Assembly: GCF_025561425.1 (NCBI RefSeq)
Contig: NZ_CP094824.1
Coordinates: 868,001-932,000 of the forward strand
Length of the DNA: 64,000 nucleotides
Direction of reading: 5' to 3'
Source: Mammaliicoccus sciuri
GTDB lineage: Bacteria; Bacillota; Bacilli; Staphylococcales; Staphylococcaceae
A model generated the notes under the pieces. That model saw only the letters and a program-made list of their open reading frames with translations, was not told the origin of the DNA and ran no database searches. Each line of letters begins with the position of its first letter. Position 1 is the stretch's first letter. Of the stretch, positions 10,142 to 24,095 are shown piece by piece. Made by a program: the position numbers and the translations under genes.

Positions 10142-10982
10142 TTTTCAACAGTTACTAAATGAAACTTATGATGGATTATCAGCACGAGGGTTTGAAACTT
10201 CTCGTGCTGATTGGTTATTAGAGGATATTTCAGGCATGTCTAGAACGCAAATTGCCATGAATTTAAATCAAAATGTACCTGATAATATTTTGAATGCTTA
10301 CTTAAATAGTAGAGAACGTATGTATGAAGGTGAGCCTGTACAGTATATCGCAGGTTTTGCAGAATTTTATGGTAGAAAGTTCAAAGTGAACCAACATGTA
10401 TTAATACCTAGACCTGAAACAGAAGAACTTGTCTATCAAACATTACAAATGATTAAGAACGAGCAAGTAGTCGTATGTGATATAGGAACGGGTACAGGAG
10501 CTATCGCAATTACACTGAAAAAAGAGCGACCTGATTTATCTGTTATCGCAACTGATATTAGTGGAGAAGCATTATTAATCGCTCAAACAAATGCATCAAC
10601 ACTTGAAGCACCGATAGAATTTCTAAAAGGTAAATCTTTAGAACCACTGATCAAAGAAAATATTAAAGTGGATGTACTCGTCTCCAATCCACCGTACATT
10701 TCGTATGAAGAACAAAAAGAAATGTCTGATACTGTCTTAAAGTATGAACCACATTTGGCTTTATTTGCAGAAGATGATGGCTTAGCGATCTATAAAGATA
10801 TTATTCTAAATTTAGAACACGTTATGTCGGATAATGGACTCGTCATTTTTGAAATTGGTCATTTGCAAGGTGAACTATTAAAAGACTTTATTGAAACCCA
10901 TTTGAATGTTGAACATGTAAAAATCATTCAAGATATAAATCAAAACAATCGTATGATACAATTTAATTGGAATAATCAATAG
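10128..10982 (+). CDS. prmC: Release factor glutamine N5-methyltransferase
   Basis: Class I SAM-dependent methyltransferase that modifies the GGQ glutamine of release factors. It has 284 residues: an N-terminal helical substrate-recognition domain, the SAM motif [12 protein letters not shown], and the catalytic NPPY motif ([11 protein letters not shown]). The start overlaps prfA by 14 bases. DnaA boxes begin 3 bases after its stop codon. Confidence 0.95.
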   Translation: MANYNFQQLLNETYDGLSARGFETSRADWLLEDISGMSRTQIAMNLNQNVPDNILNAYLNSRERMYEGEPVQYIAGFAEFYGRKFKVNQHVLIPRPETEELVYQTLQMIKNEQVVVCDIGTGTGAIAITLKKERPDLSVIATDISGEALLIAQTNASTLEAPIEFLKGKSLEPLIKENIKVDVLVSNPPYISYEEQKEMSDTVLKYEPHLALFAEDDGLAIYKDIILNLEHVMSDNGLVIFEIGHLQGELLKDFIETHLNVEHVKIIQDINQNNRMIQFNWNNQ

Positions 10983-10985
10983 AAG

Positions 10986-11131
10986 TTATGCACATTTAAC
11001 GGGAGTTATCCACGTTGTGTGGATAACTTTTGTTTTAATACTATAAATGCTTTAAAGAAGGGAAGAATTGCATTGGAAACAAATGTTTGGGATGTGCGCA
11101 AGTATGTTCATAACTTACAAAGTTATCCACA
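10986..11131. promoter_or_regulatory. DnaA-box cluster at the prmC-ywlC junction
   Basis: Matches to the DnaA box TTATNCACA: TTATGCACA at 10986-10994 (+), TTATCCACG at 11006-11014 (+, one mismatch), TTATCCACA at 11018-11026 (minus strand), TTATCCACA at 11123-11131 (+, inside ywlC codons 17-20). A 8/9 match lies at 11105-11113 on the minus strand. The middle two form an inverted pair. From memory, a DnaA-box cluster upstream of ywlC is known in B. subtilis, so this appears conserved. Confidence 0.75.
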
Positions 11132-12119
11132 AATCGATGAGATTATTGCAGGATATCATCAAAATAAACTGATTGCTTTACCAACTGAAACGGTATATGG
11201 ATTAGGCGCTAATGCAAAAGATGAAGAAGCGGTTAAAGAAATATATGTAGCAAAAGGTAGACCGTCTGATAATCCACTTATCGTACATATACATGATAAA
11301 TCTCAATTAAATGAGTTCACCCAAAATATATCTCAAGAAACTGAAATTTTAATGGATGCTTTTTGGCCAGGACCAATTTCGTTTATTGTTCCTTACAAGT
11401 CAGGATTTTTAAGTGATCATGTTACGGGTGGATTACAATCTGTTGCTGTACGCATGCCAAGTCATCATGTCGGTAGAGCAGTTCTACAATTAACGAATTT
11501 ACCTATTGCGGCACCAAGTGCAAACATTAGTGGACGTCCTTCACCAACTAAATTTGAACATGTTAAACATGACTTGGATGGAAGAATATATGGCATCATT
11601 CAAGCAGAAGATATTGATGAAGGTATAGAAAGTACTGTAATAGATTGTACAAGTTATCCATTTAAAATTGCGCGACCTGGTTCTATAACAATAGAGATGA
11701 TTAATAAAGTTCTGCCAAACAGTGTTATTAACGAAAAGTTAGATTTGGAAAAACCAATTGCACCAGGTATGAAATATAAACATTATGCACCTGCGCAACC
11801 TGTAACATTAATTGAAGGTGGTATTACAAAACAAATGAGTTTGCCAGATAATTCTTCTAAAAAGATAGCAGTAATAGGTCCTAAAAGTATTGAGCCATTA
11901 ATCTCAGAACAAATGACTTTTATACCGCTTGGTAGAGATATTTCAGATATAAAAGGTGCACATCACGATTTGTATGATGCTTTGCGCATAGCAGATCAAC
12001 TGACAAACATTGATGAAATTTATATAAGTGGCTACGAAAGAAATGACGATACAATCGCATTAATGAATAGAATTGATAAAGCAAGTGGTCACAATATTAA
12101 AGGAGAAGATGAATTGTGA
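11073..12119 (+). CDS. ywlC: L-threonylcarbamoyladenylate synthase (Sua5/YwlC)
   Basis: Makes threonylcarbamoyl-AMP from threonine, bicarbonate and ATP for t6A37 modification of ANN-decoding tRNAs. It has 348 residues: an N-terminal YrdC domain (LPTETVYGLGANA, KGRPSDNPLIVHI, AAPSANISGRPSPT) and a C-terminal Sua5 domain. The TTG at 11073 is chosen (ETNVWDVRKY follows) with AAGGGAAG upstream; the earlier ATG at 11019 lies inside the DnaA-box inverted repeat and has no RBS. It overlaps ywlE by 4 bases. Confidence 0.92.
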   Translation: METNVWDVRKYVHNLQSYPQIDEIIAGYHQNKLIALPTETVYGLGANAKDEEAVKEIYVAKGRPSDNPLIVHIHDKSQLNEFTQNISQETEILMDAFWPGPISFIVPYKSGFLSDHVTGGLQSVAVRMPSHHVGRAVLQLTNLPIAAPSANISGRPSPTKFEHVKHDLDGRIYGIIQAEDIDEGIESTVIDCTSYPFKIARPGSITIEMINKVLPNSVINEKLDLEKPIAPGMKYKHYAPAQPVTLIEGGITKQMSLPDNSSKKIAVIGPKSIEPLISEQMTFIPLGRDISDIKGAHHDLYDALRIADQLTNIDEIYISGYERNDDTIALMNRIDKASGHNIKGEDEL

Positions 12120-12532
12120 AAATAGTTTTTGTATGTACAGGCAACACTTGTAGAAGTCCATTGGCTGAAGCGATAGCCAAAGATATTAAACCTGAATATA
12201 ATATTCAATCTAGAGGCATTTCAGCTTTTGATGGGACACCAATATCTCCGCAATCAATGGAAATCATCTTTAAAAATGATTTGCCAATACCTGATACTGC
12301 TAAACAATTTTCTGAACAAGATTTAGATGCTGATATTATCTTAACTATGACTGAATCTCATAAAATGATTCTAGAATCACAATTTACACATCACAACATT
12401 CATTCAATAAAACAATACGTAAGAGGCGAAAAAGGAGATGTTTCAGATCCCTTTGGACAGTCACAAATCATTTATCAAAATACTTACGAAGAATTGAGAG
12501 CACTGATTGAAGATTTATTACAAAGTAATTAA
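12116..12532 (+). CDS. ywlE: Low-molecular-weight phosphatase, protein-arginine type (YwlE)
   Basis: A 138-residue LMW phosphatase with the CX5R loop CTGNTCRS (Cys7, Arg13) and catalytic Asp in SDPFGQS. Thr11 in the loop is the residue that, in B. subtilis YwlE, makes the enzyme specific for phosphoarginine. It is therefore called a protein-arginine phosphatase opposing McsB rather than a tyrosine phosphatase. GTG start at 12116 overlaps the ywlC stop by 4 bases. Confidence 0.92.
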   Translation: MKIVFVCTGNTCRSPLAEAIAKDIKPEYNIQSRGISAFDGTPISPQSMEIIFKNDLPIPDTAKQFSEQDLDADIILTMTESHKMILESQFTHHNIHSIKQYVRGEKGDVSDPFGQSQIIYQNTYEELRALIEDLLQSN

Positions 12533-12618
12533 GAATTCAAATAATTTGCAGAATTGCTATAACAGACATAAAAAATAAGTTATAATATTATAGTATAAAC
12601 AAATTGGGAGGTGGGAAG

Positions 12619-13056
12619 ATGAAAGTAGCTATTGCAGCAGACCATGGTGGCTATGAATACAAAGAAGCAATCAAACAATTACTTGATGAAATGAACATTG
12701 AATATAAAGATTTTGGTACACATAAAGGTGAGTCGGTAGATTATCCAGATTATGCAAGACCAGTATCTGAAAGTGTTGCAGATGGAACGTTTGATAAAGG
12801 AATTTTGATTTGTGGAACTGGAATTGGTATGTCTATCGCTTCAAATAAAGTAAAGGGGATTCGTTGTGCACTAGTGCATGATGTTTTTACTGCTGAAGTG
12901 ACGAGACAACATAACGATTCTAATGTATTAGCAATGGGCCAACGTGTTATAGGTGAAGGTTTAGCACTTCTCATCGTCAAGACTTGGTTGACAAGTGAGT
13001 TCGAAGGCGGTAGGCACCAAAGACGTATAGACAAGATTGAAGGCGGTTGTTCATGA
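12619..13056 (+). CDS. RpiB/LacA/LacB family sugar-phosphate isomerase (YwlF)
   Basis: A 145-residue ribose-5-phosphate isomerase B-type protein. The N-terminal AADHGGY substrate loop and the catalytic cysteine in [14 protein letters not shown] are visible. In this position Bacillus has ywlF. Ribose-5-phosphate isomerisation is probable, but LacA/LacB-like substrates cannot be excluded from sequence. ATG 12619 has GGGAGGTGG just upstream. A TATAAT box at 12581-12586 suggests a local promoter. It overlaps the next gene by 4 bases (ATGA). Confidence 0.92.
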   Translation: MKVAIAADHGGYEYKEAIKQLLDEMNIEYKDFGTHKGESVDYPDYARPVSESVADGTFDKGILICGTGIGMSIASNKVKGIRCALVHDVFTAEVTRQHNDSNVLAMGQRVIGEGLALLIVKTWLTSEFEGGRHQRRIDKIEGGCS

Positions 13057-13577
13057 AAGAAGATTTAAAACAATTGTTGAATGAACTAAAGTCTATTGAT
13101 TTTTTTAACAATCAAGAACTATGCATCATTGGGTGTTCAACTTCAGAAGTTAAAGGTTCAAAGATAGGTTCAGATGGTTCGATTGATGTTGCTAAGGTTA
13201 TATATGAAAGTCTTGATTTTATACATAAAGAGACAGGTGTTCACTTTGCGTTTCAAGGTTGCGAACATATTAACCGAGCTATAACAATCGAGCGAGAAAT
13301 ATTTGATCCTTATACAATGACTGAAGTTTCTGTTGTACCACAAGCAAATGCTGGAGGTAGTTTGTCAACTTATGCATATCAACACATGAAAGACCCAATA
13401 GTTGTTGAACACATTCAATGCGATAAAGGTATTGATATTGGTCAAACACTAATTGGTATGCATTTAAAGCACGTCGCAGTACCTGTATCAATTGAAACTA
13501 AGCGCATTGGAGAAGCTATTGTTACAATAGCTAAGAGTCGTCCTAAATTAATAGGCGGCGAAAGAGCAAAGTATTAA
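13053..13577 (+). CDS. ywlG: TIGR01440/DUF436 family protein (YwlG)
   Basis: A 174-residue conserved protein of unknown function, recognised by its place between ywlF and glyA and by motifs such as [13 protein letters not shown] and [10 protein letters not shown]. Several conserved Cys and His residues suggest metal or nucleotide binding, but no activity can be assigned. ATG 13053 overlaps the ywlF stop codon. Confidence 0.88.
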   Translation: MKEDLKQLLNELKSIDFFNNQELCIIGCSTSEVKGSKIGSDGSIDVAKVIYESLDFIHKETGVHFAFQGCEHINRAITIEREIFDPYTMTEVSVVPQANAGGSLSTYAYQHMKDPIVVEHIQCDKGIDIGQTLIGMHLKHVAVPVSIETKRIGEAIVTIAKSRPKLIGGERAKY

Positions 13578-13601
13578 ATTCTTAAAAGTGAGGGATTGTA
13601 C

Positions 13602-14843
13602 ATGTCATTAATTAAAAAGCAAGACGAAGAACTTTTCAAAGCAATGGAAAAAGAGTTTGATAGACAAAATAATAATATCGAACTTATAGCATCAGAGAAC
13701 TTTGTTTCTGAAACAGTAATGGAAGCACAAGGTTCTGTATTAACTAACAAATATGCAGAAGGTTACCCAGGTCGTCGTTATTATGGTGGCTGTGAATACG
13801 TTGATATCGTTGAAGATTTAGCACGCGATAGAGCTAAACAACTTTTCGGTGGAGAACACGTAAATGTACAACCTCATTCAGGATCACAAGCAAATATGGC
13901 TGTATATTTTGTGGCTTTAGAACCTGGTGATACTGTACTTGGAATGAACTTAAGTCATGGTGGACATTTAACTCATGGAGCAAAAGTTAACTTCAGTGGT
14001 AAGTTATACAACTTTGTAGAGTATGGTGTTTCTGAAGAAAATGAACAAATTGACTATGAAGAAATCTTGAGAGTTGCAAAAGAAGCGCAGCCTAAATTAA
14101 TCGTAGCAGGTGCTTCAGCTTATCCAAGACAAATTGATTTTAAGAAATTCAAAGAAATAGCAGATGAAGTTGGCGCTAAATTAATGGTTGATATGGCTCA
14201 TATCGCTGGTTTAGTTGCAGCAGGTTTACATCAAAACCCTGTTGATTATGCTGACTTTGTAACAACGACAACGCACAAAACATTAAGAGGACCAAGAGGC
14301 GGTATGATTTTCTGTAAAGAAGAATATGCTAAAGAAATTGATAAAACAATCTTCCCTGGTATTCAAGGTGGTCCATTAATGCATGTTATCGCTGGTAAGG
14401 CAGTTTCATTTGGTGAAGCATTACAACCAGAATTTAAGGAATATCAAAAACAAGTAATTAAGAATGCTCAAAAATTAGCAGCAACTCTAGAAGACGAAGG
14501 TTTAAGAATTGTATCAGGCGGTACTGATAATCATCTTATCTGTGTAGATGTTAAAGGTTCTCTTGGCATTACTGGTAAATTAGCTGAGAATGCTTTAGAT
14601 GAAGTTGGTATTACATGTAACAAGAATACAATTCCATTTGATCAAGAAAAACCTTTCGTAACAAGTGGTATTCGTTTAGGTACACCAGCAGTTACATCTC
14701 GCGGATTTGATGAGGAAGCAGTTGAAGAAGTAGGTAGAATAATAGCACTTGTGCTTAAAAATCCAGAAGATGAACAAACATTAAAAGAAGCACATGAACG
14801 CGTATTATCACTAACTTCTAAGTTTCCACTTTACAACAAATAA
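13602..14843 (+). CDS. glyA: Serine hydroxymethyltransferase
   Basis: PLP enzyme converting serine and tetrahydrofolate to glycine and methylene-THF, the main one-carbon source. It has 413 residues; [11 protein letters not shown] at the N-terminus, the PLP lysine in [14 protein letters not shown], and a GGTDNHL segment. ATG 13602 with GTGAGGG upstream. Likely part of the ywlF-ywlG-glyA-upp transcript. Confidence 0.97.
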   Translation: MSLIKKQDEELFKAMEKEFDRQNNNIELIASENFVSETVMEAQGSVLTNKYAEGYPGRRYYGGCEYVDIVEDLARDRAKQLFGGEHVNVQPHSGSQANMAVYFVALEPGDTVLGMNLSHGGHLTHGAKVNFSGKLYNFVEYGVSEENEQIDYEEILRVAKEAQPKLIVAGASAYPRQIDFKKFKEIADEVGAKLMVDMAHIAGLVAAGLHQNPVDYADFVTTTTHKTLRGPRGGMIFCKEEYAKEIDKTIFPGIQGGPLMHVIAGKAVSFGEALQPEFKEYQKQVIKNAQKLAATLEDEGLRIVSGGTDNHLICVDVKGSLGITGKLAENALDEVGITCNKNTIPFDQEKPFVTSGIRLGTPAVTSRGFDEEAVEEVGRIIALVLKNPEDEQTLKEAHERVLSLTSKFPLYNK

Positions 14844-14865
14844 ATATTTATTGGAGGCTAGACTT

Positions 14866-15495
14866 ATGGGTAAAGTACACGTTTTTGATCATCCATTAAT
14901 TCAGCATAAGTTGAGTTATATTCGTGATCGTAAAACTGGCACTAAAGAGTTTAGAGAGCTTGTCGATGAAGTCGGTATGCTTATGGCGTATGAAGTTACG
15001 AGAGATTTTGAAACACAAGATGTTGAAATCGAAACACCCGTAACTAAAATGAACGCTCAAAGATTATCTGGTAAGAAATTAGCACTTATTCCTATTTTAC
15101 GTGCTGGCCTTGGAATGACAGATGGTATTATGAAACTCGTTCCAGCTGCTAGAGTAGGACATGTAGGGTTATATCGTGATCCAGAAACTTTAGAAGCGGT
15201 AGAATATTTTGTGAAATTACCACAAGATATTGAAGAAAGAGAAATTATTGTAGTAGATCCTATGCTTGCTACTGGTGCATCAGCAATCGAAGCGATTCAA
15301 TCATTAAAGAATCGTGGAGCAAATAAAATACGTTTTATGGGCTTAATTGCTGCACCTGAAGGGGTTAAAGCATTACAAGAAGCACATGAAGACGTAGATA
15401 TTTATATTGCTGCATTAGACGAAAAATTAGATGACCATGCATACATTACACCTGGTTTAGGTGATGCAGGTGATCGATTATTTGGCACTAAATAG
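14866..15495 (+). CDS. upp: Uracil phosphoribosyltransferase
   Basis: Salvages uracil with PRPP to UMP. It has 209 residues, with the PRPP-binding loop [11 protein letters not shown] and the uracil-binding C-terminal segment [19 protein letters not shown] 14866 with GGAGG upstream is 22 bases after glyA. Order glyA-upp-(mnaA)-atp is conserved in Firmicutes. Confidence 0.97.
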
Positions 15496-15517
15496 ATAAT
15501 AGGAGGATTTTATTACA

Positions 15518-16654
15518 ATGAAGAAAATTATGACGATATTTGGTACGCGACCTGAAGCTATTAAAATGGCACCTTTAGTTTTAGAATTAAAAAATGAACC
15601 GGAGTTACAACCAATTGTTGTTGTAACAGCGCAACATAGAGAAATGCTAGATTCAGTTCTAGAAACATTTGATATTACACCAGATTATGATTTAAATATT
15701 ATGAAACAAGGGCAAACACTTTCAGAAGTAACATCAAGAGTATTAGGTGGACTTGAAAGTGTTATTCAAGAAGCTAAGCCAGATATGATATTGGTACATG
15801 GAGATACAACGACTACTTTTGCAGGCAGTTTAGCAGCATTCTACAATGAAGTTGCAATTGGCCATGTAGAAGCAGGGTTAAGAACTTGGAATAAATATTC
15901 TCCATTCCCAGAAGAAATGAATCGACAAATGACGGGGGTCCTTGCTGATTTACACTTCTCACCAACTGATCAGTCTAAACATAATTTACTTCAGGAAAAT
16001 AAAAAAGACGAATCTATTGTTGTGACAGGTAATACAGCTATAGATGCGTTATCAACTACTGTAACTGACGATTATGAAAGTGAAATTATTAAACGTCACG
16101 AAGGTAAACGCATCGTGCTATTAACTGCGCATAGACGTGAAAACATTGGTAAACCGATGGAGAACATTTTTAAAGCTGTGAGACAAATTGTTGAAGAGCA
16201 TGAAGATGTTGTTGTCGTTTATCCAATGCACAAAAATCCTAAGGTTAGAGAAATTGCTAACCAAATATTGAGTGATCATGATCGTATAGAATTGATCGAA
16301 CCTTTAGAAGTTATAGATTTCCATAACTTTGCAGCTAATTCTCACTTGATCTTAACTGATTCAGGTGGTGTTCAAGAGGAAGCACCTTCATTAGGTAAAC
16401 CAGTACTTGTCTTAAGAGATACGACTGAGAGACCTGAAGGCGTTGAAGCTGGAACTTTGAAACTTGTAGGTGTAGAAGAAGAGAACATCTATAACGAAAC
16501 TAAAGCGTTATTAAATGATCAATCATTATATGAAAAAATGAGTATCGCTCAAAACCCTTATGGGGATGGTCTCGCTTCTAAGAGAATATGTGTAAATATT
16601 AAATATTATTTTGATATCTTGAAAGAAGCACCGGAACCATTTAGAACAAAATAA
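15518..16654 (+). CDS. mnaA: UDP-N-acetylglucosamine 2-epimerase
   Basis: Interconverts UDP-GlcNAc and UDP-ManNAc, the ManNAc donor for wall teichoic acid linkage units and some capsules. It has 378 residues of the WecB/MnaA GT-B fold: FGTRPEAIKMAPL at the N-terminus, HGDTTTTFAG, TAHRRENIG, and DSGGVQEEAPSLGKP. RBS AGGAGG is 10 nt before the ATG. It closes this gene block; no clear terminator separates it from the atp promoter region. Confidence 0.95.
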   Translation: MKKIMTIFGTRPEAIKMAPLVLELKNEPELQPIVVVTAQHREMLDSVLETFDITPDYDLNIMKQGQTLSEVTSRVLGGLESVIQEAKPDMILVHGDTTTTFAGSLAAFYNEVAIGHVEAGLRTWNKYSPFPEEMNRQMTGVLADLHFSPTDQSKHNLLQENKKDESIVVTGNTAIDALSTTVTDDYESEIIKRHEGKRIVLLTAHRRENIGKPMENIFKAVRQIVEEHEDVVVVYPMHKNPKVREIANQILSDHDRIELIEPLEVIDFHNFAANSHLILTDSGGVQEEAPSLGKPVLVLRDTTERPEGVEAGTLKLVGVEEENIYNETKALLNDQSLYEKMSIAQNPYGDGLASKRICVNIKYYFDILKEAPEPFRTK

Positions 16655-16726
16655 TTAAAGTGGTGGTTTGTGTCAATTCTGTGACGAAAAAATGACGAAA
16701 ATTTGTTTTCTATTTTTGTCATAGCA

Positions 16727-16755
16727 TTGACACTATAAGTCCACTATATTATCAT
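16727..16755 (+). promoter_or_regulatory. Predicted sigma-A promoter of the atp operon
   Basis: Perfect TTGACA (16727-16732), a 17-bp spacer and TATCAT (16750-16755), about 60 bp before atpI. Just upstream, TGACGAAAA and TTTTTGTCA form an imperfect inverted repeat (around 16681-16722). Confidence 0.6.
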
Positions 16756-16816
16756 GAAAATTGTGTGATGAAACGGTTTTCAAAGATATGCCACTTATCT
16801 AAGGAGTTTCAGCTGA

Positions 16817-17167
16817 ATATTTGATATAAAGGGCTTTTTTAAGTCTTATTTACAGTATTTTATTTTCTTTATTATTATTCTAGTTGTAGTGTACTTCTTC
16901 TTGAAACATGAGTTCGTTTTAGGACTTATTATTGGAACAATAGCATCAGCTGTTAACTTGTTTTCATGGGAAGTTTACCTCAATCGAGCTAAAAATGCTG
17001 AATCATTACAATTATCAACAGGAAACTGGGTCAGATATCTTGTGACAATCGTTGCTTGCTGTTTTTGGCTTAAATATCCACTAATCGTTGATATTATCGG
17101 GATTTTATTTGGTTTGATGATAGCATATGTATTAATTATGTTTAAATCACTGAAAAGTCTCGATTAA
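16817..17167 (+). CDS. atpI: ATP synthase subunit I, probable non-canonical start
   Basis: Small accessory membrane protein of the F1Fo operon that assists c-ring assembly. From ATA 16817 the product has 116 residues and four hydrophobic segments, the usual size and topology for AtpI. The first usable standard start is GTG 16889, which would remove the whole first membrane segment (YLQYFIFFIIILVVV). AAGGAG (16801-16806) lies 10 nt before ATA 16817, and the preceding codon is a stop. ATA initiation is therefore inferred; a sequencing error is the alternative. Confidence 0.7.
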   Translation: MFDIKGFFKSYLQYFIFFIIILVVVYFFLKHEFVLGLIIGTIASAVNLFSWEVYLNRAKNAESLQLSTGNWVRYLVTIVACCFWLKYPLIVDIIGILFGLMIAYVLIMFKSLKSLD

Positions 17168-17920
<753 letters not shown>

Positions 17921-17927
17921 TATATAA

Positions 17928-18191
<264 letters not shown>

Positions 18192-18290
18192 GCTAAAATA
18201 TTTTTAGAACAGGCGGAGTCTATCTAAAAAGGATTTCGCCATTCATTTATGAGATGTTATTCATCTTTAATTGCAGTGAAAGGAGTGTAG

Positions 18291-18815
18291 TTGGCAGTGG
18301 ATCAAAACGTATTAGTTTTAGGAGCAGCAGGTGGCGGTGTCGAATGGGGAACAGTCTTATTTACATTGATCACATTTATTATCCTGCTTGCCTTATTAAA
18401 AAAGTTTGCTTGGGGACCATTAAAATCAATTATGGATGAGCGTGAGAACGCTATTAATAAAGATATTGATGATGCTCATGAAGCAAAAGTAAACGCTAAG
18501 AAATTAGAAGAAGAAAATAGAAATCTATTAAGAAAAACTCAAGAAGAAGTACAAACAATTCTTGATGATGCTAAACATCAAGCTAAAGTACAACAAGAGC
18601 AAATTATTAATGATGCAAATGTTAAAGCAAATGGCTTAGTACAATCAGCTCAAGCAGAAATTCAACAAGAGAAACAAAGAGCTATTGCAGATATTAATAA
18701 TAGAGTATCAGAACTTTCTGCATTAATTGCTTCTAAAGTAATCAATAAAGAAATCTCTGAACAAGATCAAAAAGACCTTGTTGAAAAATACATTAAAGAG
18801 GCAGGGGATAAATAA
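18291..18815 (+). CDS. atpF: ATP synthase subunit b
   Basis: Peripheral stalk subunit: one N-terminal transmembrane helix (about residues 17-37) and a long charged coiled coil. It has 174 residues. The TTG at 18291 has AAAGGAG 5 nt upstream; GTG 18297 is an alternative. The 99-base gap after atpE contains a weak hairpin (GGCGGA with TTTCGCC, 18213-18240) that could help set the higher level of subunit c. The stop overlaps the atpH start by one base. Confidence 0.95.
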   Translation: MAVDQNVLVLGAAGGGVEWGTVLFTLITFIILLALLKKFAWGPLKSIMDERENAINKDIDDAHEAKVNAKKLEEENRNLLRKTQEEVQTILDDAKHQAKVQQEQIINDANVKANGLVQSAQAEIQQEKQRAIADINNRVSELSALIASKVINKEISEQDQKDLVEKYIKEAGDK

Positions 18816-19354
18816 TGGCGAATATTAGTCAGAAATATGCCCAAGCCTTATATGATGTAGCTGAAGCGCAAGACTTAACAGACAGCGTCTTAGATGAACT
18901 TACTCAAGTAGCAGAAAGTGTTAAAGAACAAATTAGTGATTTAAAAGCAATTGATAACAATCCTAAATTAGCAAAAAACGACAGACAACAATTTGTTGAC
19001 AATGTATTTAAAGGTGCTTCTAAACCTTTGTTAAACACATTATACCTACTTGCTAATAACAGTAAATTGTCACTAATTCCAGAAATTTATAAAGATTTTA
19101 GCAAAATATACAATCAGGTACATAACCAAGATTTAATGAAAGTTGAATCTGTGTATCCTTTATCTAATGAAGAATTAGACGAAATTGGTAAAGCATTTAT
19201 TAAAAGAACAGGTTTGAAAAAACTTATTTTAGAAAATCAAGTTAATGATTCTTTAATTGGTGGTATTCGTGTTTCCATAGGTACTAAAGTATACGATGGT
19301 TCCATTCAGAATGACTTAAATCAATTAGCAAAATCATTTCAACAAATGAAATAA
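18815..19354 (+). CDS. atpH: ATP synthase subunit delta
   Basis: Connects the b-subunit stalk to the top of F1. It has 179 residues: an N-terminal helical bundle (SQKYAQALYDVAEAQ) and a C-terminal domain with GGIRVSIGTKVYDGSI, typical of OSCP/delta. It overlaps atpF by one base (TAATG). Confidence 0.96.
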   Translation: MANISQKYAQALYDVAEAQDLTDSVLDELTQVAESVKEQISDLKAIDNNPKLAKNDRQQFVDNVFKGASKPLLNTLYLLANNSKLSLIPEIYKDFSKIYNQVHNQDLMKVESVYPLSNEELDEIGKAFIKRTGLKKLILENQVNDSLIGGIRVSIGTKVYDGSIQNDLNQLAKSFQQMK

Positions 19355-19372
19355 TATTAAGGAGTGACATAG

Positions 19373-20887
<1,515 letters not shown>

Positions 20888-20900
20888 TATTAAGCTTTAA

Positions 20901-21788
<888 letters not shown>

Positions 21789-21791
21789 TGA

Positions 21792-23222
<1,431 letters not shown>

Positions 23223-23244
23223 TAATAATTAGGAGGAATGGAAA

Positions 23245-23649
23245 ATGAATACATTTACCTTAGATGTTGTCACTCCTAATGGATCTGTTTACTCAGCAAA
23301 AGAAGTAGAACTTGTTGTTTTACATACTGAAACTGGTGAAATGGGTGTAATGGCTGGACATATTCCAACTGTTGCAGCTTTGAAAACAGGATACGTTAAA
23401 GTAAACAAAGCAAGTGGTACGGAGTATTTAGCTGTTTCCGAAGGATTTGTTGAAGTAAGAACTAATAAAGTTACAGTTCTAGTTCAAGCGGCTGAAACTG
23501 CCGATGAAATAGATAAAGACCGTGCGATTAATTCTAAAGAACGTGCTGAAGAACGATTGAAAATGAATCGTGATGAAGTAGACTTTAGACGTGCTGAACG
23601 TGCACTTCATCGTGCAATTAATCGAATTGAAGTGGCTAAATTTAGATAA
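23245..23649 (+). CDS. atpC: ATP synthase subunit epsilon
   Basis: Regulatory rotor subunit, 134 residues: N-terminal beta-sandwich (TFTLDVVTPNGSVYSAKE, LAVSEGFVEVR) and C-terminal helical hairpin that can inhibit ATP hydrolysis. Last gene of the atp operon; a repeat-type terminator follows 6 bases after the stop. Confidence 0.96.
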   Translation: MNTFTLDVVTPNGSVYSAKEVELVVLHTETGEMGVMAGHIPTVAALKTGYVKVNKASGTEYLAVSEGFVEVRTNKVTVLVQAAETADEIDKDRAINSKERAEERLKMNRDEVDFRRAERALHRAINRIEVAKFR

Positions 23650-23654
23650 AATAT

Positions 23655-23697
23655 AAGAGTCTGGGACATAACGTAATGTCTCAGACTCTTGTATTTT
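23655..23697 (+). terminator. Terminator of the atp operon (CTGGGACAT repeat type)
   Basis: AAGAGTCTGGGACAT (23655-23669) pairs with ATGTCTCAGACTCTT (23676-23690), followed by GTATTTTT. The core CTGGGACAT/ATGTCTCAG is shared with the sigB terminator at 50656. Confidence 0.8.
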
Positions 23698-23714
23698 TAG
23701 AAGGAGTTGTTAAT

Positions 23715-23945
23715 ATGGAATATTATGGTCAATTAGGTATTATCGGACTTTTACTACATGTCATTTGTGTATGCTTAGCATTTTGGGCACTCCAAGGCGT
23801 ACGATTAGAACAAATTTTTAAGAAAAATCACGTTGCACAAGCTCAAACATTTATTATCATCTTATCTATCATATTAGGTACGGCTGTAAGTCGTTTTATT
23901 TTAGATATACTCCAATATTCGCTACAATTAAGATTGCTATTCTAA
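23715..23945 (+). CDS. DUF1146 membrane protein (YwzB-like)
   Basis: A 76-residue protein with two hydrophobic segments (LGIIGLLLHVICVCLAFWAL and FIIILSIILGTAVSRFILDI) separated by a basic loop. This is the DUF1146 family found after atpC in Bacillus and Staphylococcus. No function is known. ATG 23715 with AAGGAG upstream; the frame extends back into the atp terminator hairpin but without an RBS. Confidence 0.85.
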   Translation: MEYYGQLGIIGLLLHVICVCLAFWALQGVRLEQIFKKNHVAQAQTFIIILSIILGTAVSRFILDILQYSLQLRLLF

Positions 23946-24095
23946 TAATAAGAAAAAATTACATAAATATATGAAAAAAGAACAAAAAAGTAGTATAATA
24001 TTTTGGTGATGTTTAGGAATAAAGAAAAATGTGTATTAAATAAATATATACATTTGTAAAATAAATAAAAGTGAAGTTTTTTGGAGGATAATTAT

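Noticed and set aside
11019-11072. ATG at 11019 as start of ywlC
   Set aside because: No RBS, lies inside the DnaA-box inverted repeat, and family alignment begins at TTG 11073.
12546-12586. Full promoter before ywlF
   Set aside because: The -10 is good but candidate -35 boxes are at 21 or 29 bp, outside the usual range.
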